From: Lyngbya sp. HA4199-MV5
GTDB lineage: Bacteria > Cyanobacteriota > Cyanobacteriia > Leptolyngbyales > Leptolyngbyaceae
Length of the DNA stretch: 59,288 nucleotides
Direction: 5' to 3'
Assembly (NCBI GenBank): GCA_019359375.1
Contig: JAHHHL010000042.1
Location: forward strand, 1 to 59,288
The position numbers were made by a program, and so were the translations under genes. Below, piece after piece: positions 46,837 to 54,544 of this stretch. The notes beneath the pieces were generated by a model. It saw only the letters and a program-made list of their open reading frames with translations, was not told the DNA's origin and ran no database searches. Position 1 is the stretch's first letter. Each line of letters begins with the position of its first letter.

Positions 46837-46968
46837 CTAGGGGCTGTCATCGATTACGGCTACAAGTTAGTTGCAGAAAGGGTTTCAGCCCCTAGCCTGG
46901 TGTGTTGGGACGAGCGCAATTATGCTGATACCGCGAGGTTTCGGAGCTGAATTGATGACGCGCTCTAG
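46837..46968 (+). repeat. MITE-like repeat A, copy 3 (132 bp)
   Basis: CTAGGGGCTGTCATCGATTA at the left and TGAATTGATGACGCGCTCTAG-type right end. It lies 16 bp beyond the ybaK gene and ends 34 bp before the next start codon. It has extended the upstream reading frame of that gene by 44 false codons. Confidence 0.85.
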
Positions 46969-47002
46969 GGCAAGTGTAGCAGCAGCGACTAAAAGGAACG
47001 TA

Positions 47003-47491
47003 ATGAGTGTCATCACACGGCGACTATCTGTACCAGAGTTGAGCCAGCAGATTTTGACGATGGCAAAGTCCGGGGTCTATCGAGAATCGGTGTTTGAAGC
47101 GCTGCGCCCGATGGCAACCAAGAAGCAAATCAGTGCCGCGATCGCCCACTCCAAGCGGTTTGGGCTGCACTCCGTTGCCAGCCTTCGGGATGACGAACTA
47201 GGCACCTACTATCAGGTTGATCTGGTGAAATATCAATCGCTCGAACACGCGATCGCCACTCCAGCCCATCTCGGTGACGATGCCGCTTTACTCGAGCGAG
47301 TCATGGAGGCTACAACCTCTGTGCAGCGAATGTTGTTCGTCGCTAAAGGCTTAGCCGCTCTGCTCGGTGTGGTGGGCGTACTTTGCCTGCTCGATCACCG
47401 CCATCAGCTTGGCATTGGCTTACTCAGCGGTGCCTTTAGTGCAGCCGTCCTCTGGGCAATGCAGCGATCGCTCAGCCAGAAGAGTCTTTAA
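47003..47491 (+). CDS. Hypothetical membrane-associated protein, 162 aa
   Basis: N-terminal 70 residues look like a winged-helix-type fold: ELSQQILTMAKSGVYRESVF and KKQISAAIAHSKRFGLHSVA. The middle is charged, and two hydrophobic helices (VAKGLAALLGVVGVLCLL and LGIGLLSGAFSAAVLWAM) end the protein. No named family recognised. The frame is open from 46,871, but the first 44 codons lie in MITE A copy 3. ATG 47,003 has AAGGAACG 3-10 bp upstream and is the likely true start. Confidence 0.7.
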   Translation: MSVITRRLSVPELSQQILTMAKSGVYRESVFEALRPMATKKQISAAIAHSKRFGLHSVASLRDDELGTYYQVDLVKYQSLEHAIATPAHLGDDAALLERVMEATTSVQRMLFVAKGLAALLGVVGVLCLLDHRHQLGIGLLSGAFSAAVLWAMQRSLSQKSL

Positions 47492-47518
47492 AGCCTCCGA
47501 GCGATCGCTTTCATTGAT

Positions 47519-47700
47519 AGAAGGCAGAAGGCAAGGAAGTTTTTAGTTTTTAGTTTTTGGTTTTTGGTTTTTAGAAGGAGTGGGGAACAACTCATAACCA
47601 ACAACCAACAACCAACAACTAACAACTGGTTAGCTCAAAACTCTTCCCCTACTTCCCCTGCTCCCCCTGCTCCCCCTGCTCTTTTCGGTTATCTTCTCAA
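47519..47700. repeat. Heptanucleotide repeat cluster
   Basis: TTAGTTT/TTGGTTT-type units, then CAACCAA/CAACTAA, then CCCCCTGCT-type units. Fills the gap before the doxX-like gene. Confidence 0.88.
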
Positions 47701-47708
47701 CGCTCTAA

Positions 47709-48161
47709 TCAGTGCTTAACGAGCGCTTTCAACGTTGCCGCAACCGCAGAAGCTCCGGGTTGTGCGGTTGCATTCCGCGTATACCACCATGCCCAGGCAA
47801 TGAGAACGGCTTGTAGCGGCAATCGTGCCCAATAGAGTGCTGGATTGTGGGGAATGCCTTCCAGCTCAATATTGTTGATCGTCATGTTGATGTTGGCAGG
47901 GAACACGGCAATAAACAGGGCAATTAAGCCCCAGGCTGCTGCCACACTGACCAGCGGAATGAGCAAGCCAACGCCGCCCAAAATCTCGAAAAAGCCGCTG
48001 ATGTAAACCAGTTCCAGCGGATACGGAAGCTGTGGCGGCATGATTTTCACAAACGGCGCGGGTTTGGCAAAATGAATAATCCCAACGGTGATGATGGAGA
48101 TTGCCAGCACAACGCGCAAGATCTCTTTGCGATGGAGCGATCGTGGTTGCGTAAGAGTCAT
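47709..48161 (-). CDS. DoxX-family membrane protein, 150 aa
   Basis: Four membrane helices: VVLAISIITVGIIHFAKP (about 15-32), LELVYISGFFEILGGVGLLIPLV (about 48-70), VAAAWGLIALFIAVFPANINM (about 73-93) and PLQAVLIAWAWWYT (about 114-127). The pattern HFAKPAPFVKIMPPQLP and GFFEILGGVGLL is that of the DoxX/DoxD-like family of quinone-linked or unknown membrane proteins. No partner gene is adjacent, so its role here is unknown. Confidence 0.82.
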   Translation of the reverse strand: MTLTQPRSLHRKEILRVVLAISIITVGIIHFAKPAPFVKIMPPQLPYPLELVYISGFFEILGGVGLLIPLVSVAAAWGLIALFIAVFPANINMTINNIELEGIPHNPALYWARLPLQAVLIAWAWWYTRNATAQPGASAVAATLKALVKH

Positions 48162-48279
48162 CAGGAACCAGCGCTATAGGTAAGCTGAAGATAACAGCCT
48201 TTGGGTATAACAGCCTCTATCCACAGTCGCCCTTTATAAAGTCGATCGCGGAGATCCAGCCATTCAATGGCGATCTTCT

Positions 48280-48540
48280 CTAAAACCGCAAGACTGAAAA
48301 TGCCCAGACACGCAGCCAATGCCAGGACGATCGCGGGTCAGTACGAGCCTCAGCCGAACCTGCAAAAAACGTTGCCAGCGATCGAGCCGCCTTTTCCAAA
48401 CTCGCAGGATCATCGGGATAGTGTGCCTCCGCAGTTTCGACCAATGCTTGCATCGTTGGAGCCGTTGGTTCAATACCGCAGGCTCTCAGTGCATGAAAGG
48501 CAGCTTTGACTTGAGCCGCATCAAATTTAGACAATTGCAT
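48280..48540 (-). CDS. Hypothetical protein, 86 aa
   Basis: A helical N-terminal part (SKFDAAQVKAAFHALRACGI) followed by TMQALVETAEAHYPDDPASL and EKAARSLATFFAGSAEA. The last 20 residues (DPRSSWHWLRVWAFSVLRF) are of a different, Trp-rich composition and may stem from a frameshift near the end. ATG 48,540 is preferred to the in-frame TTG at 48,543. Family not recognised. Confidence 0.5.
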   Translation of the reverse strand: MQLSKFDAAQVKAAFHALRACGIEPTAPTMQALVETAEAHYPDDPASLEKAARSLATFFAGSAEARTDPRSSWHWLRVWAFSVLRF

Positions 48541-48575
48541 CAAGACACCCCTTATACCATTTCCTTAAACAGTCT

Positions 48576-48695
48576 CCAGTCATCAGTCATCAGTCATCAG
48601 TCATCAGCCTTCGGTTATGCCACGGTTGCTTGCGGCTGTTCACTGACGACTGTTAAACCCTTTTATCCTTTAGCCTTCATCCTTTATCCTTCATC
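48576..48695. repeat. Heptanucleotide repeats upstream of cimA
   Basis: Four TCATCAG units and several TTTATCC/TTCATCC units in the gap before the citramalate synthase gene. Confidence 0.85.
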
Positions 48696-48815
48696 CCTCC
48701 GCGTCTCTGCGATCGATTCTCAATGAGACTTAATTCTCATCTCTAACTACCCCGATCGGTCAACCAGTTCCCTAGAATAGTTTTTTATCGGCTTCATTTT
48801 CCCGGTTGCTTCCCC

Positions 48816-50645
48816 ATGACCTCAGACACCACTCGCCAGATCTGGATCTACGACACTACCCTACGGGACGGTTCTCAACGAGAAGGCTTGTCGCTTTCGT
48901 TGGAAGATAAACTTCGCATTGCGCGACAGCTCGATCGCTTGGGCGTGCCGTTCATTGAGGGAGGCTGGCCTGGGGCGAATCCAAAGGATGTCCAGTTTTT
49001 TTGGCAACTCCAGGAAGAACCCCTGACACAAGCTGAACTCGTCGCCTTTTGCTCTACCCGTCGTCCCGGCATTGCTGCTGCGGACGATCCCATGCTGCAA
49101 CCTATTCTGGCAGCAGGCACACGCTGGGTCACAATCTTTGGTAAATCCTGGGATCTCCACGTCACCGAAGGGCTGAAGACTACGCTGGACGAAAACCTGG
49201 CGATGATTCAGGACACGATTCAATACCTCCGCGCCAACGGTCGTCGGGTCATTTACGATGCCGAGCATTGGTTTGACGGCTACAAGCACAATCGGGAGTA
49301 TGCGCTGGAAACGTTGAGAGTGGCGATCGCCGCAGGTGCAGAATGGCTCGTCTTCTGCGATACCAACGGCGGCACGTTACCTCATGACATTGCGCGAGTG
49401 GTGCAGGAGGTGATGCAGGCGTTTGGTTGGGAGAAGGCAGAAGCGGAGAAGGCAGAGGGCAGAGGGCAGGAGGCAGAAGGCAGAAGTCAGGAGTTAATGT
49501 TGTTGGCTTCACAAGCGAAGCAGGGGTCAATGACGTTAGAAGGAATCAGAAGTCAGGAACCGGAACAAACGAATCACAAAGAGCCGCAACCAACAACTAA
49601 CAACCAACAACTAACAACTCTCTCCCCACTTCCCCGCCTCGGCATTCACACCCACAACGACTCAGAAACAGCGGTTGCTAATGCGATCGCAGCGGTCATG
49701 CAGGGAGCGTGTATGGTGCAGGGAACGATCAACGGGTACGGCGAACGGTGTGGCAATGCGAATCTTTGTTCCTTGATTCCAAACTTGCAGACAAAACTCG
49801 GCTTTAGCTGCATTTCTGCCGACCAGTTAGAGCAACTGACCGAAACCAGCCGTTTTGTGAGCGAAGTCGTGAATCTTGCGCCGGATGACCATGCGCCGTT
49901 TGTCGGTCTATCGGCGTTTGCTCACAAAGGCGGGATTCACGTCAGCGCTGTGGAGCGAAACCCGCTGACCTATGAGCACATTGAGCCAGAGCGGGTGGGC
50001 AACCGTCGCCGGATTGTGATTTCTGACCAATCGGGGTTGAGCAATATCCTGTCAAAAGCCCGCAGTTTTGGCATTGAGTTGAATAAGCAAGACCCGACTT
50101 GCCGCCAGATCCTTACCCATTTGAAGACGCTGGAGAGTGAGGGCTACCAGTTTGAAGCGGCTGAGGCAAGCTTTGAGTTACTCATGCGCGAGGCGTTAGG
50201 ACAGCGCCACAAACCGTTTGAAGTTAAAGGCTTTCAGGTGCATTACAACATGCTACCGGACTCAAATGGCGATCGGGCGACTTCTCTGGCAACGGTGAAA
50301 CTATCCGTCAGCGGCAATGAAATTCTGGAAGCTGCTGAAGGGAATGGTCCTGTCTCGGCGCTGGATGCCGCTTTACGCAAAGCGTTGGTCAGCGTCTACC
50401 CCGAAATCGATACCTTTCACCTGACGGATTACAAAGTGCGAATTCTCGATGGCACAGCGGGAACGTCTGCCAAAACGCGGGTGTTAATTGAATCCAGCAA
50501 CGGACATCAACGCTGGACAACGGTTGGCGTTTCCGGCAATATCCTGGAAGCGTCTTACCTGGCAGTGGTAGAAGGCTTGGAGTATGGGTTGCTGTTGCAG
50601 AATCAGGCAAAAGAGGCATTGACCTCGTCTACACCGAGCAAATGA
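48816..50645 (+). CDS. cimA: Citramalate synthase with an in-frame repeat insertion, 609 aa
   Basis: DRE-TIM-type acyltransferase that condenses acetyl-CoA and pyruvate to citramalate, the first step of the threonine-independent isoleucine route in cyanobacteria. The N-terminal catalytic barrel has YDTTLRDGSQREG (12-24) and CDTNGGTLPHD (181-191), then the metal-binding HTHND (278-282), GTINGYGERCGNANL and HKGGIHVSAV. The C-terminal regulatory domain (about 450-600) is of the LeuA type. Between the DTNGG strand region and HTHND, residues 206-272 (EKAEAEKAEGRGQEAEGRSQ to QQLTTLSPLP) are coded by heptamer repeats. Without them the protein would be about 542 residues, the family length. Alternative name: 2-isopropylmalate-synthase-like. 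Confidence 0.92.
   Translation: MTSDTTRQIWIYDTTLRDGSQREGLSLSLEDKLRIARQLDRLGVPFIEGGWPGANPKDVQFFWQLQEEPLTQAELVAFCSTRRPGIAAADDPMLQPILAAGTRWVTIFGKSWDLHVTEGLKTTLDENLAMIQDTIQYLRANGRRVIYDAEHWFDGYKHNREYALETLRVAIAAGAEWLVFCDTNGGTLPHDIARVVQEVMQAFGWEKAEAEKAEGRGQEAEGRSQELMLLASQAKQGSMTLEGIRSQEPEQTNHKEPQPTTNNQQLTTLSPLPRLGIHTHNDSETAVANAIAAVMQGACMVQGTINGYGERCGNANLCSLIPNLQTKLGFSCISADQLEQLTETSRFVSEVVNLAPDDHAPFVGLSAFAHKGGIHVSAVERNPLTYEHIEPERVGNRRRIVISDQSGLSNILSKARSFGIELNKQDPTCRQILTHLKTLESEGYQFEAAEASFELLMREALGQRHKPFEVKGFQVHYNMLPDSNGDRATSLATVKLSVSGNEILEAAEGNGPVSALDAALRKALVSVYPEIDTFHLTDYKVRILDGTAGTSAKTRVLIESSNGHQRWTTVGVSGNILEASYLAVVEGLEYGLLLQNQAKEALTSSTPSK
49431..49631. repeat. Heptanucleotide repeat insertion inside cimA
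   Basis: About 201 bp. GGCAGAG/GGCAGAA-type units at the left, a unique-looking centre, then CAACCAACAACTAACAACC-type units and CCCCACTTCCCC at the right. Its length is a multiple of 3, so the frame is intact. Confidence 0.88.
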
Positions 50646-50653
50646 TAACCCCT

Positions 50654-50667
50654 CAGCGCTAGCGCTG
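50654..50667. terminator. Short palindrome after cimA
   Basis: CAGCGCTAGCGCTG, a perfect 14-bp palindrome 8 bp beyond the cimA stop, followed by CATTTTAATT. It may act as a weak terminator. Confidence 0.4.
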
Positions 50668-50740
50668 CATTTTAATTGCTAGAGTTTGAGCTACCTATAA
50701 TTCCATTGACAATCCCCTACCTCCTTCATAGGCTTGGAGC

Positions 50741-50926
50741 ATGAAGGTCAGGAATATAATCAAGCTAATTGAGCAAGATGGGTGGTATTTGGCTCGGACA
50801 CGAGGTAGTCATCGTCAATACAAACACCCCAACAAATTAGGTTTAGTCACCGTGCCAGGAAAACTGGGTGATGATCTGGCTCCGGGAACGCTGGATAGTA
50901 TCTTGAAACAAGCGAGTCTGAAATGA
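50741..50926 (+). CDS. hicA: HicA-type toxin, 61 aa
   Basis: A complete HicA double-stranded-RNA-binding-like fold: IIKLIEQDGWYLARTRGSHR then QYKHPNKLGLVTVPGKLGDD, with the catalytic histidine in the GSHRQY motif. HicA toxins are ribosome-independent mRNA interferases. The stop codon overlaps the hicB start by 4 bp (ATGA), giving the usual toxin-first order. ATG 50,741 has a TTGGAG element 2 bp upstream. Confidence 0.92.
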   Translation: MKVRNIIKLIEQDGWYLARTRGSHRQYKHPNKLGLVTVPGKLGDDLAPGTLDSILKQASLK

Positions 50927-51138
50927 TGCAGTATCTTATCGTTATTGAGAAGACAGAAACTGGATATTCCGCCTATTCTCCTGACATGTCAGGCTGTGTC
51001 TCGACTGGAGCAACCCGTGAAGAAGTTGAACAGAATATGCGCGAGGCAGTGGAGTTCCATTTGGATGGATTGAAGTTGGAGGGGTTAGAGATTCCACAGC
51101 CCACCACTTCATCAGCCTATGTTGAGGTCGCCGCATAG
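50923..51138 (+). CDS. hicB: HicB-type antitoxin, 71 aa
   Basis: The HicB degraded RNase-H-like fold is visible: YLIVIEKTETGYSAYSPDMS then GCVSTGATREEVEQNMREAV, EFHLDGLKLEGLEIP. It neutralises HicA by binding. This short form lacks the C-terminal DNA-binding domain of longer HicB proteins, so autoregulation may be weaker or need another factor. Overlaps hicA by 4 bp. Confidence 0.92.
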   Translation: MMQYLIVIEKTETGYSAYSPDMSGCVSTGATREEVEQNMREAVEFHLDGLKLEGLEIPQPTTSSAYVEVAA

Positions 51139-51155
51139 CAACCGCGCTGCACCAT

Positions 51156-51187
51156 CGGTAGGGACGTTACATGTAACGTCCCTACCG
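51156..51187. repeat. Perfect 32-bp palindrome
   Basis: CGGTAGGGACGTTACA and its exact complement, centred on ACATGT, lie between hicB and the DUF427 gene that converges on it. It may terminate both transcripts. The core GGACGTTA/TAACGTCC recurs at 9980-9999. Confidence 0.75.
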
Positions 51188-51199
51188 AAGTTTGATGCC

Positions 51200-51484
51200 C
51201 TACACCTCGACCTTCACACCTTTCCAAAACGCGACATAACCCGTGATATTCTTGGCGGCATCTTTGGGCGTGGGGTAGTACCACGCGGCATCGGGGTTGG
51301 TTTTGCCGTCTACTTCGATCGTGTAGTAGCTAGCAGTACCCTTCCACGGGCAGCCTGTATGGGTGCTGCTCTCTTTGAAATATTCGCTGTGAATGGAATC
51401 GGGTGGAAAATATTGGTTTCCTTCGACGACTTCGCAGCGATCGCTTTCGGCTAATACCGCACCATTCCAACTTGCTTTCGGCAT
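51200..51484 (-). CDS. DUF427 domain protein, 94 aa
   Basis: Complete DUF427 domain: NGAVLAESDRCEVVEGNQYF, PPDSIHSEYFKESSTHTGCP, WKGTASYYTIEVDG, AAWYYPTPKDAAKNITGYVA and FWKGVKVEV. The HTGCPWKG and W-Y-YP motifs are the family signature. DUF427 proteins are small beta-tent proteins with unknown function. Convergent with hicAB. Confidence 0.92.
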   Translation of the reverse strand: MPKASWNGAVLAESDRCEVVEGNQYFPPDSIHSEYFKESSTHTGCPWKGTASYYTIEVDGKTNPDAAWYYPTPKDAAKNITGYVAFWKGVKVEV

Positions 51485-51581
51485 CGTCTTGACCTAACAA
51501 CGTCAAGAAAAGCCTAACGAACTCTGGGATTGGCTGCAAGGCGGGGACAGTTGTTGGTTGTTAGTTGATAGACTGAACTGC

Positions 51582-52466
51582 ATGATTGCCAGTTTTCTTT
51601 CGCCCGAAAGTGCTCGACTCACCGAACCCACCTCGATCGCTCTTGCCCAGAGCATCGATCGCATCGACCTTTTAACGCCACTCTGCGCGGGACCAATTTC
51701 AACTGCCTATGTGCGTCAAGGTTCCGGTAGTACGCCAATCTTGCTGCTGCACGGCTTTGATAGCTCGGTGTTTGAGTTTCGTCGCCTGTTGCCGCTCCTA
51801 ACAGAACAGCAAGAAACCTGGAGTGTGGATCTGCTTGGGTTTGGGTTCACCGATCGCCCCGTCAACCTTTCATTTAACCCCGTCGCCATCAAAAGCCATC
51901 TCTATGCGTTTTGGAAGGCAAACATTGCTCGACCCATGATTTTAGTGGGTGCTTCAATGGGTGGAGCCGCCGCGATCGACTTTGCGCTGATCTATCCCGA
52001 AGCTGTGGAAGCGCTCGTTCTCATCGATAGCGCTGGCTTTGCCCGTGGTCCCGCGATCTCCCGCTTTCTTTTTCCACCGTTGGGCGAGTTAGCCACTAGC
52101 TTTCTCCGCAGCCCCAAAGTACGGCGCAACGTCAGCCTGCAAGCCTATGCCGATCCCAGCTTCGTCACACCCGATTCGCTCCTGTGTGCCGCGCTGCACC
52201 TGCAATGCCCCCACTGGCAGCAAGCCATTATTTCGTTTACCAAAAGTGGCGGCTATAATTTCTTGGCAGATAGAACTGCTGCGATCAATCACCCTACCCT
52301 AATTTTATGGGGCGACTCCGACAGAATTTTGGGTACACAGGATGCCGAAAAGTTTCACCGGGCGATCGCTCACAGCAAGCTTGTCTGGATCAACCACTGC
52401 GGTCATGTGCCCCATTTAGAAAAGCCAGAAGAGACGGCAGAGCAGATTTTAGCGTTCTGTGCTTAG
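51582..52466 (+). CDS. Alpha/beta hydrolase, 294 aa
   Basis: Alpha/beta-hydrolase fold with oxyanion-hole motif LLLHGFDSS (about 54-62), nucleophile elbow VGASMGGAA (Ser 125), acid in LILWGDSD and histidine in GHVPHLEKP. The cap region (about 155-215) is helical. No signal peptide. Substrate unknown; related cyanobacterial proteins are annotated only as hydrolases. The frame is open from a TTG at 51,558 within a TTGTTGG heptamer repeat; ATG 51,582 is the sensible start. The gene is followed by repeats. Confidence 0.85.
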   Translation: MIASFLSPESARLTEPTSIALAQSIDRIDLLTPLCAGPISTAYVRQGSGSTPILLLHGFDSSVFEFRRLLPLLTEQQETWSVDLLGFGFTDRPVNLSFNPVAIKSHLYAFWKANIARPMILVGASMGGAAAIDFALIYPEAVEALVLIDSAGFARGPAISRFLFPPLGELATSFLRSPKVRRNVSLQAYADPSFVTPDSLLCAALHLQCPHWQQAIISFTKSGGYNFLADRTAAINHPTLILWGDSDRILGTQDAEKFHRAIAHSKLVWINHCGHVPHLEKPEETAEQILAFCA

Positions 52467-52640
52467 AAGGCAGGGGGCAGAAGGCGGAAGAAGTTTTTGG
52501 TTGTTAGAAGGAGGCAGAAGGCAGAGGGCAGAGGGCAGAAGGCAAAACGCTAAAGGAATTTACTCCTCACTCCTCACCGCTCACTCCTCTCTGTTCAACT
52601 CAAAACGTTTATCCTTCATCCTTTATCCTTTATCCTTTCT
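52467..52640. repeat. Heptanucleotide repeat cluster
   Basis: GGCAGAG/GGCAGAA units (about 52,470-52,545), CTCACTC-type units, then TTTATCC units that end 6 bp before the next start codon. Confidence 0.88.
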
Positions 52641-52645
52641 TCCCC

Positions 52646-53035
52646 ATGTCCCAAATCAACGATCCCGCCCTTGTCGCTGAACTCACTGACCTGTACATGA
52701 CCTACGAGAAAGCGCTGGTCGAAAATGACATTGACACGCTGGACGCATTGTTTTGGGATTCTCCTGAAGTGCTGCGGTTCGGTGCCACTGAGAATCTGTA
52801 TGGGGTGGAGGCGATTCGAGCCTTTCGGCAAGGTCGCCCGACCAAAAATTTGGCACGAGACATTTCTCACCTCAAGGTTGTGACGTTCGATGCTGATACG
52901 GCGATCGTCACCCTGGAGTTTCAACGACTGACCAATGGCACACCGCGACTGGGTAGACAAAGCCAGGTCTGGCGAAAATTGCCGGAAGGATGGAAGATCG
53001 TCTCAGCCCATGTATCGTTGCTGCCAGTAACTTGA
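52646..53035 (+). CDS. HpxZ/AtzH-like (DUF3225) protein, 129 aa
   Basis: NTF2-like cone fold: ELTDLYMTYEKALVENDIDT then LDALFWDSPEVLRFGATENL, YGVEAIRAFRQGRP and the closing RQSQVWRKLPEGWKIVSAHV. This is the DUF3225 family (HpxZ of oxalurate use; AtzH of triazine degradation), small proteins that occur near amidases and urea-cycle amide hydrolases. Here the following gene encodes a glutaminase-family protein and overlaps it. ATG 52,646 is preceded by TTTATCC repeats and TTCTTCCCC, with no Shine-Dalgarno sequence. Confidence 0.85.
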   Translation: MSQINDPALVAELTDLYMTYEKALVENDIDTLDALFWDSPEVLRFGATENLYGVEAIRAFRQGRPTKNLARDISHLKVVTFDADTAIVTLEFQRLTNGTPRLGRQSQVWRKLPEGWKIVSAHVSLLPVT

Positions 53036-53973
53036 ACGTCCCTCCTACCCGACTCGCTGCGTTGACTCAATCTCAGTTAGAAAACTGGGTGGAGCAGGCA
53101 ACAGTTTATGCACAAACGGGACATTTACCGGACTACATTCCGTTGTTGGCGCAGGCAAACGCTCAACTCGTGGTGGTGAATGTCCGGTTAGTTGATGGAA
53201 CTAGCTATAGCAAAGGGACGATCGCTCACTCCTTTGCATTGATGAGTGTCGTCAAGCCCCTCCTATTGCTGTTTTTGCTAGAGCAGGTGGGATGGGATGC
53301 CGTGTTCGACCATGTTGGAATGGAGCCATCTGAGCAGCCGTTTCATTCGTTGGCGCAGTTAACCGCCGATCGCGGCTTTCCACGCAACCCCATGCTCAAC
53401 AGTGGGGCCATTGCCCTTGCATCAATGTTACCGGGGAAAACTGGGAACGATCGGTGTGAAGCACTTCGGCGATGGCTCAATCAAGCCTCTGGTAGTCGCT
53501 TTGTGTTGGACACTGCCATGCTGGCATCGGTACGATCGCTGCGGAATGAGACCAATCGTGCGATCGCGGATGTGTTGCTGCGTGCAGGTCACATTGATGC
53601 CATTGAAACTGCTTTAGACACGTACAACCATATCTGCTGCCTCTCTGGAACGGTTGAGGATCTAGCGCAAGTCGGACTGCTCTTGGCTCAGCCAAAGCTA
53701 GCTCAGCCACATGGACAAATTCAACCCATCCATCAACGCACGGTCAATGCCCTGATGCTGACCTGCGGCTTATATGAAGCCTCTGGTCGCTTCGCAGTAC
53801 GGATTGGACTACCGACAAAATCTGGAGTAAGCGGAGCCTTACTGTCCGTGGTTCCAGGGCAAGGCGCGATCGCCTGTTACAGTCCTGCTTTGGATGCGAC
53901 AGGGAACTCGATCGCCGGACTCTTTCTGCTCGAACAACTCACTCAAACGCTCAACCTCAGCCTTTTCGGTTAA
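52990..53973 (+). CDS. glsA: Glutaminase-family protein, up to 327 aa
   Basis: Serine-dependent (beta-lactamase-like) glutaminase: SVVKP (Ser 86, Lys 89), GFPRNPMLNSGAIALASM, NRAIADVLLRAG, YNHICCLSGTVEDLA and TCGLYEASGRFAVRIGLPTK followed by SGVSGALLSVVPG. It would hydrolyse glutamine to glutamate and ammonia. The region that in typical glutaminases reads SE(x6)N reads SVRSLRNETN here, so the usual glutamate seems to be replaced, as may be common in a cyanobacterial clade. The ATG at 52,990 overlaps the previous gene by 46 bp; TTG 53,032 with a 4-bp overlap is an alternative start. Probable two-gene operon with the HpxZ-like gene. Confidence 0.85.
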   Translation: MEDRLSPCIVAASNLNVPPTRLAALTQSQLENWVEQATVYAQTGHLPDYIPLLAQANAQLVVVNVRLVDGTSYSKGTIAHSFALMSVVKPLLLLFLLEQVGWDAVFDHVGMEPSEQPFHSLAQLTADRGFPRNPMLNSGAIALASMLPGKTGNDRCEALRRWLNQASGSRFVLDTAMLASVRSLRNETNRAIADVLLRAGHIDAIETALDTYNHICCLSGTVEDLAQVGLLLAQPKLAQPHGQIQPIHQRTVNALMLTCGLYEASGRFAVRIGLPTKSGVSGALLSVVPGQGAIACYSPALDATGNSIAGLFLLEQLTQTLNLSLFG

Positions 53974-54104
53974 AGAGGGGGCATAGATAAAACTTACGCA
54001 AACCTCGGAGGCTTAAAGAAGCACCAGGCATCATGTCCAGCAAATTGGCTTAAACCTCCAAGGTTTTGGTCAAGTATGTGTAATACCAGCGCATCTGTGA
54101 CGAG

Positions 54105-54440
54105 TTAAAGCAGCCGCAAGATGAGCGGATAGCGGTAGGGCGTTTGCGGTTCAGTCGCCACACGAACGATCGCAATAATGGGCAACAAAATGCTGGCAAT
54201 GCCCAGAAGAACGAGCAGAGGGATGCCGATCGCCACCAGCACCAGCAGCCCAAACAGAATCGCGTAGAGAAACAGATTGATGTGAAAATTGATCGATTCT
54301 TTGGCGTTTTCCTTCACCACCGGATCGTCCGTAATCAGGAGAATAGCGATCGGAATGCCGATCGAAACGATCGTGGAGCTAAAAAAGATTGCACCATGAC
54401 AAAGCGCTGACAAAAGCTTACGCCGATCTTGATTATCCAT
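54105..54440 (-). CDS. DUF4870 membrane protein, 111 aa
   Basis: Three membrane helices with the DUF4870/Tic20-like pattern: LCHGAIFFSSTIVSIGIPIA (about 13-32), then KENAKESINFHINLFLYAIL and LLVLVAIGIPLLVLLGIASI. The conserved NAKESINFHIN phrase is present. Family function unknown; the domain is shared with Tic20-type proteins. No partner nearby. Confidence 0.88.
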   Translation of the reverse strand: MDNQDRRKLLSALCHGAIFFSSTIVSIGIPIAILLITDDPVVKENAKESINFHINLFLYAILFGLLVLVAIGIPLLVLLGIASILLPIIAIVRVATEPQTPYRYPLILRLL

Positions 54441-54544
54441 AGCCGCTTAAAATGGATGAAATGAGTACACTCTGGCAACCAATCCCGTTGCCTCCAGACC
54501 CGTACCTGCCCATTTTACTCACGGACTGCTGGCGATTGTCGCTA

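Noticed and set aside
46871-47002. Longer N-terminus for the 47,003 gene
   Set aside because: Encoded by MITE A copy 3; the ATG at 47,003 has a better ribosome-binding site.
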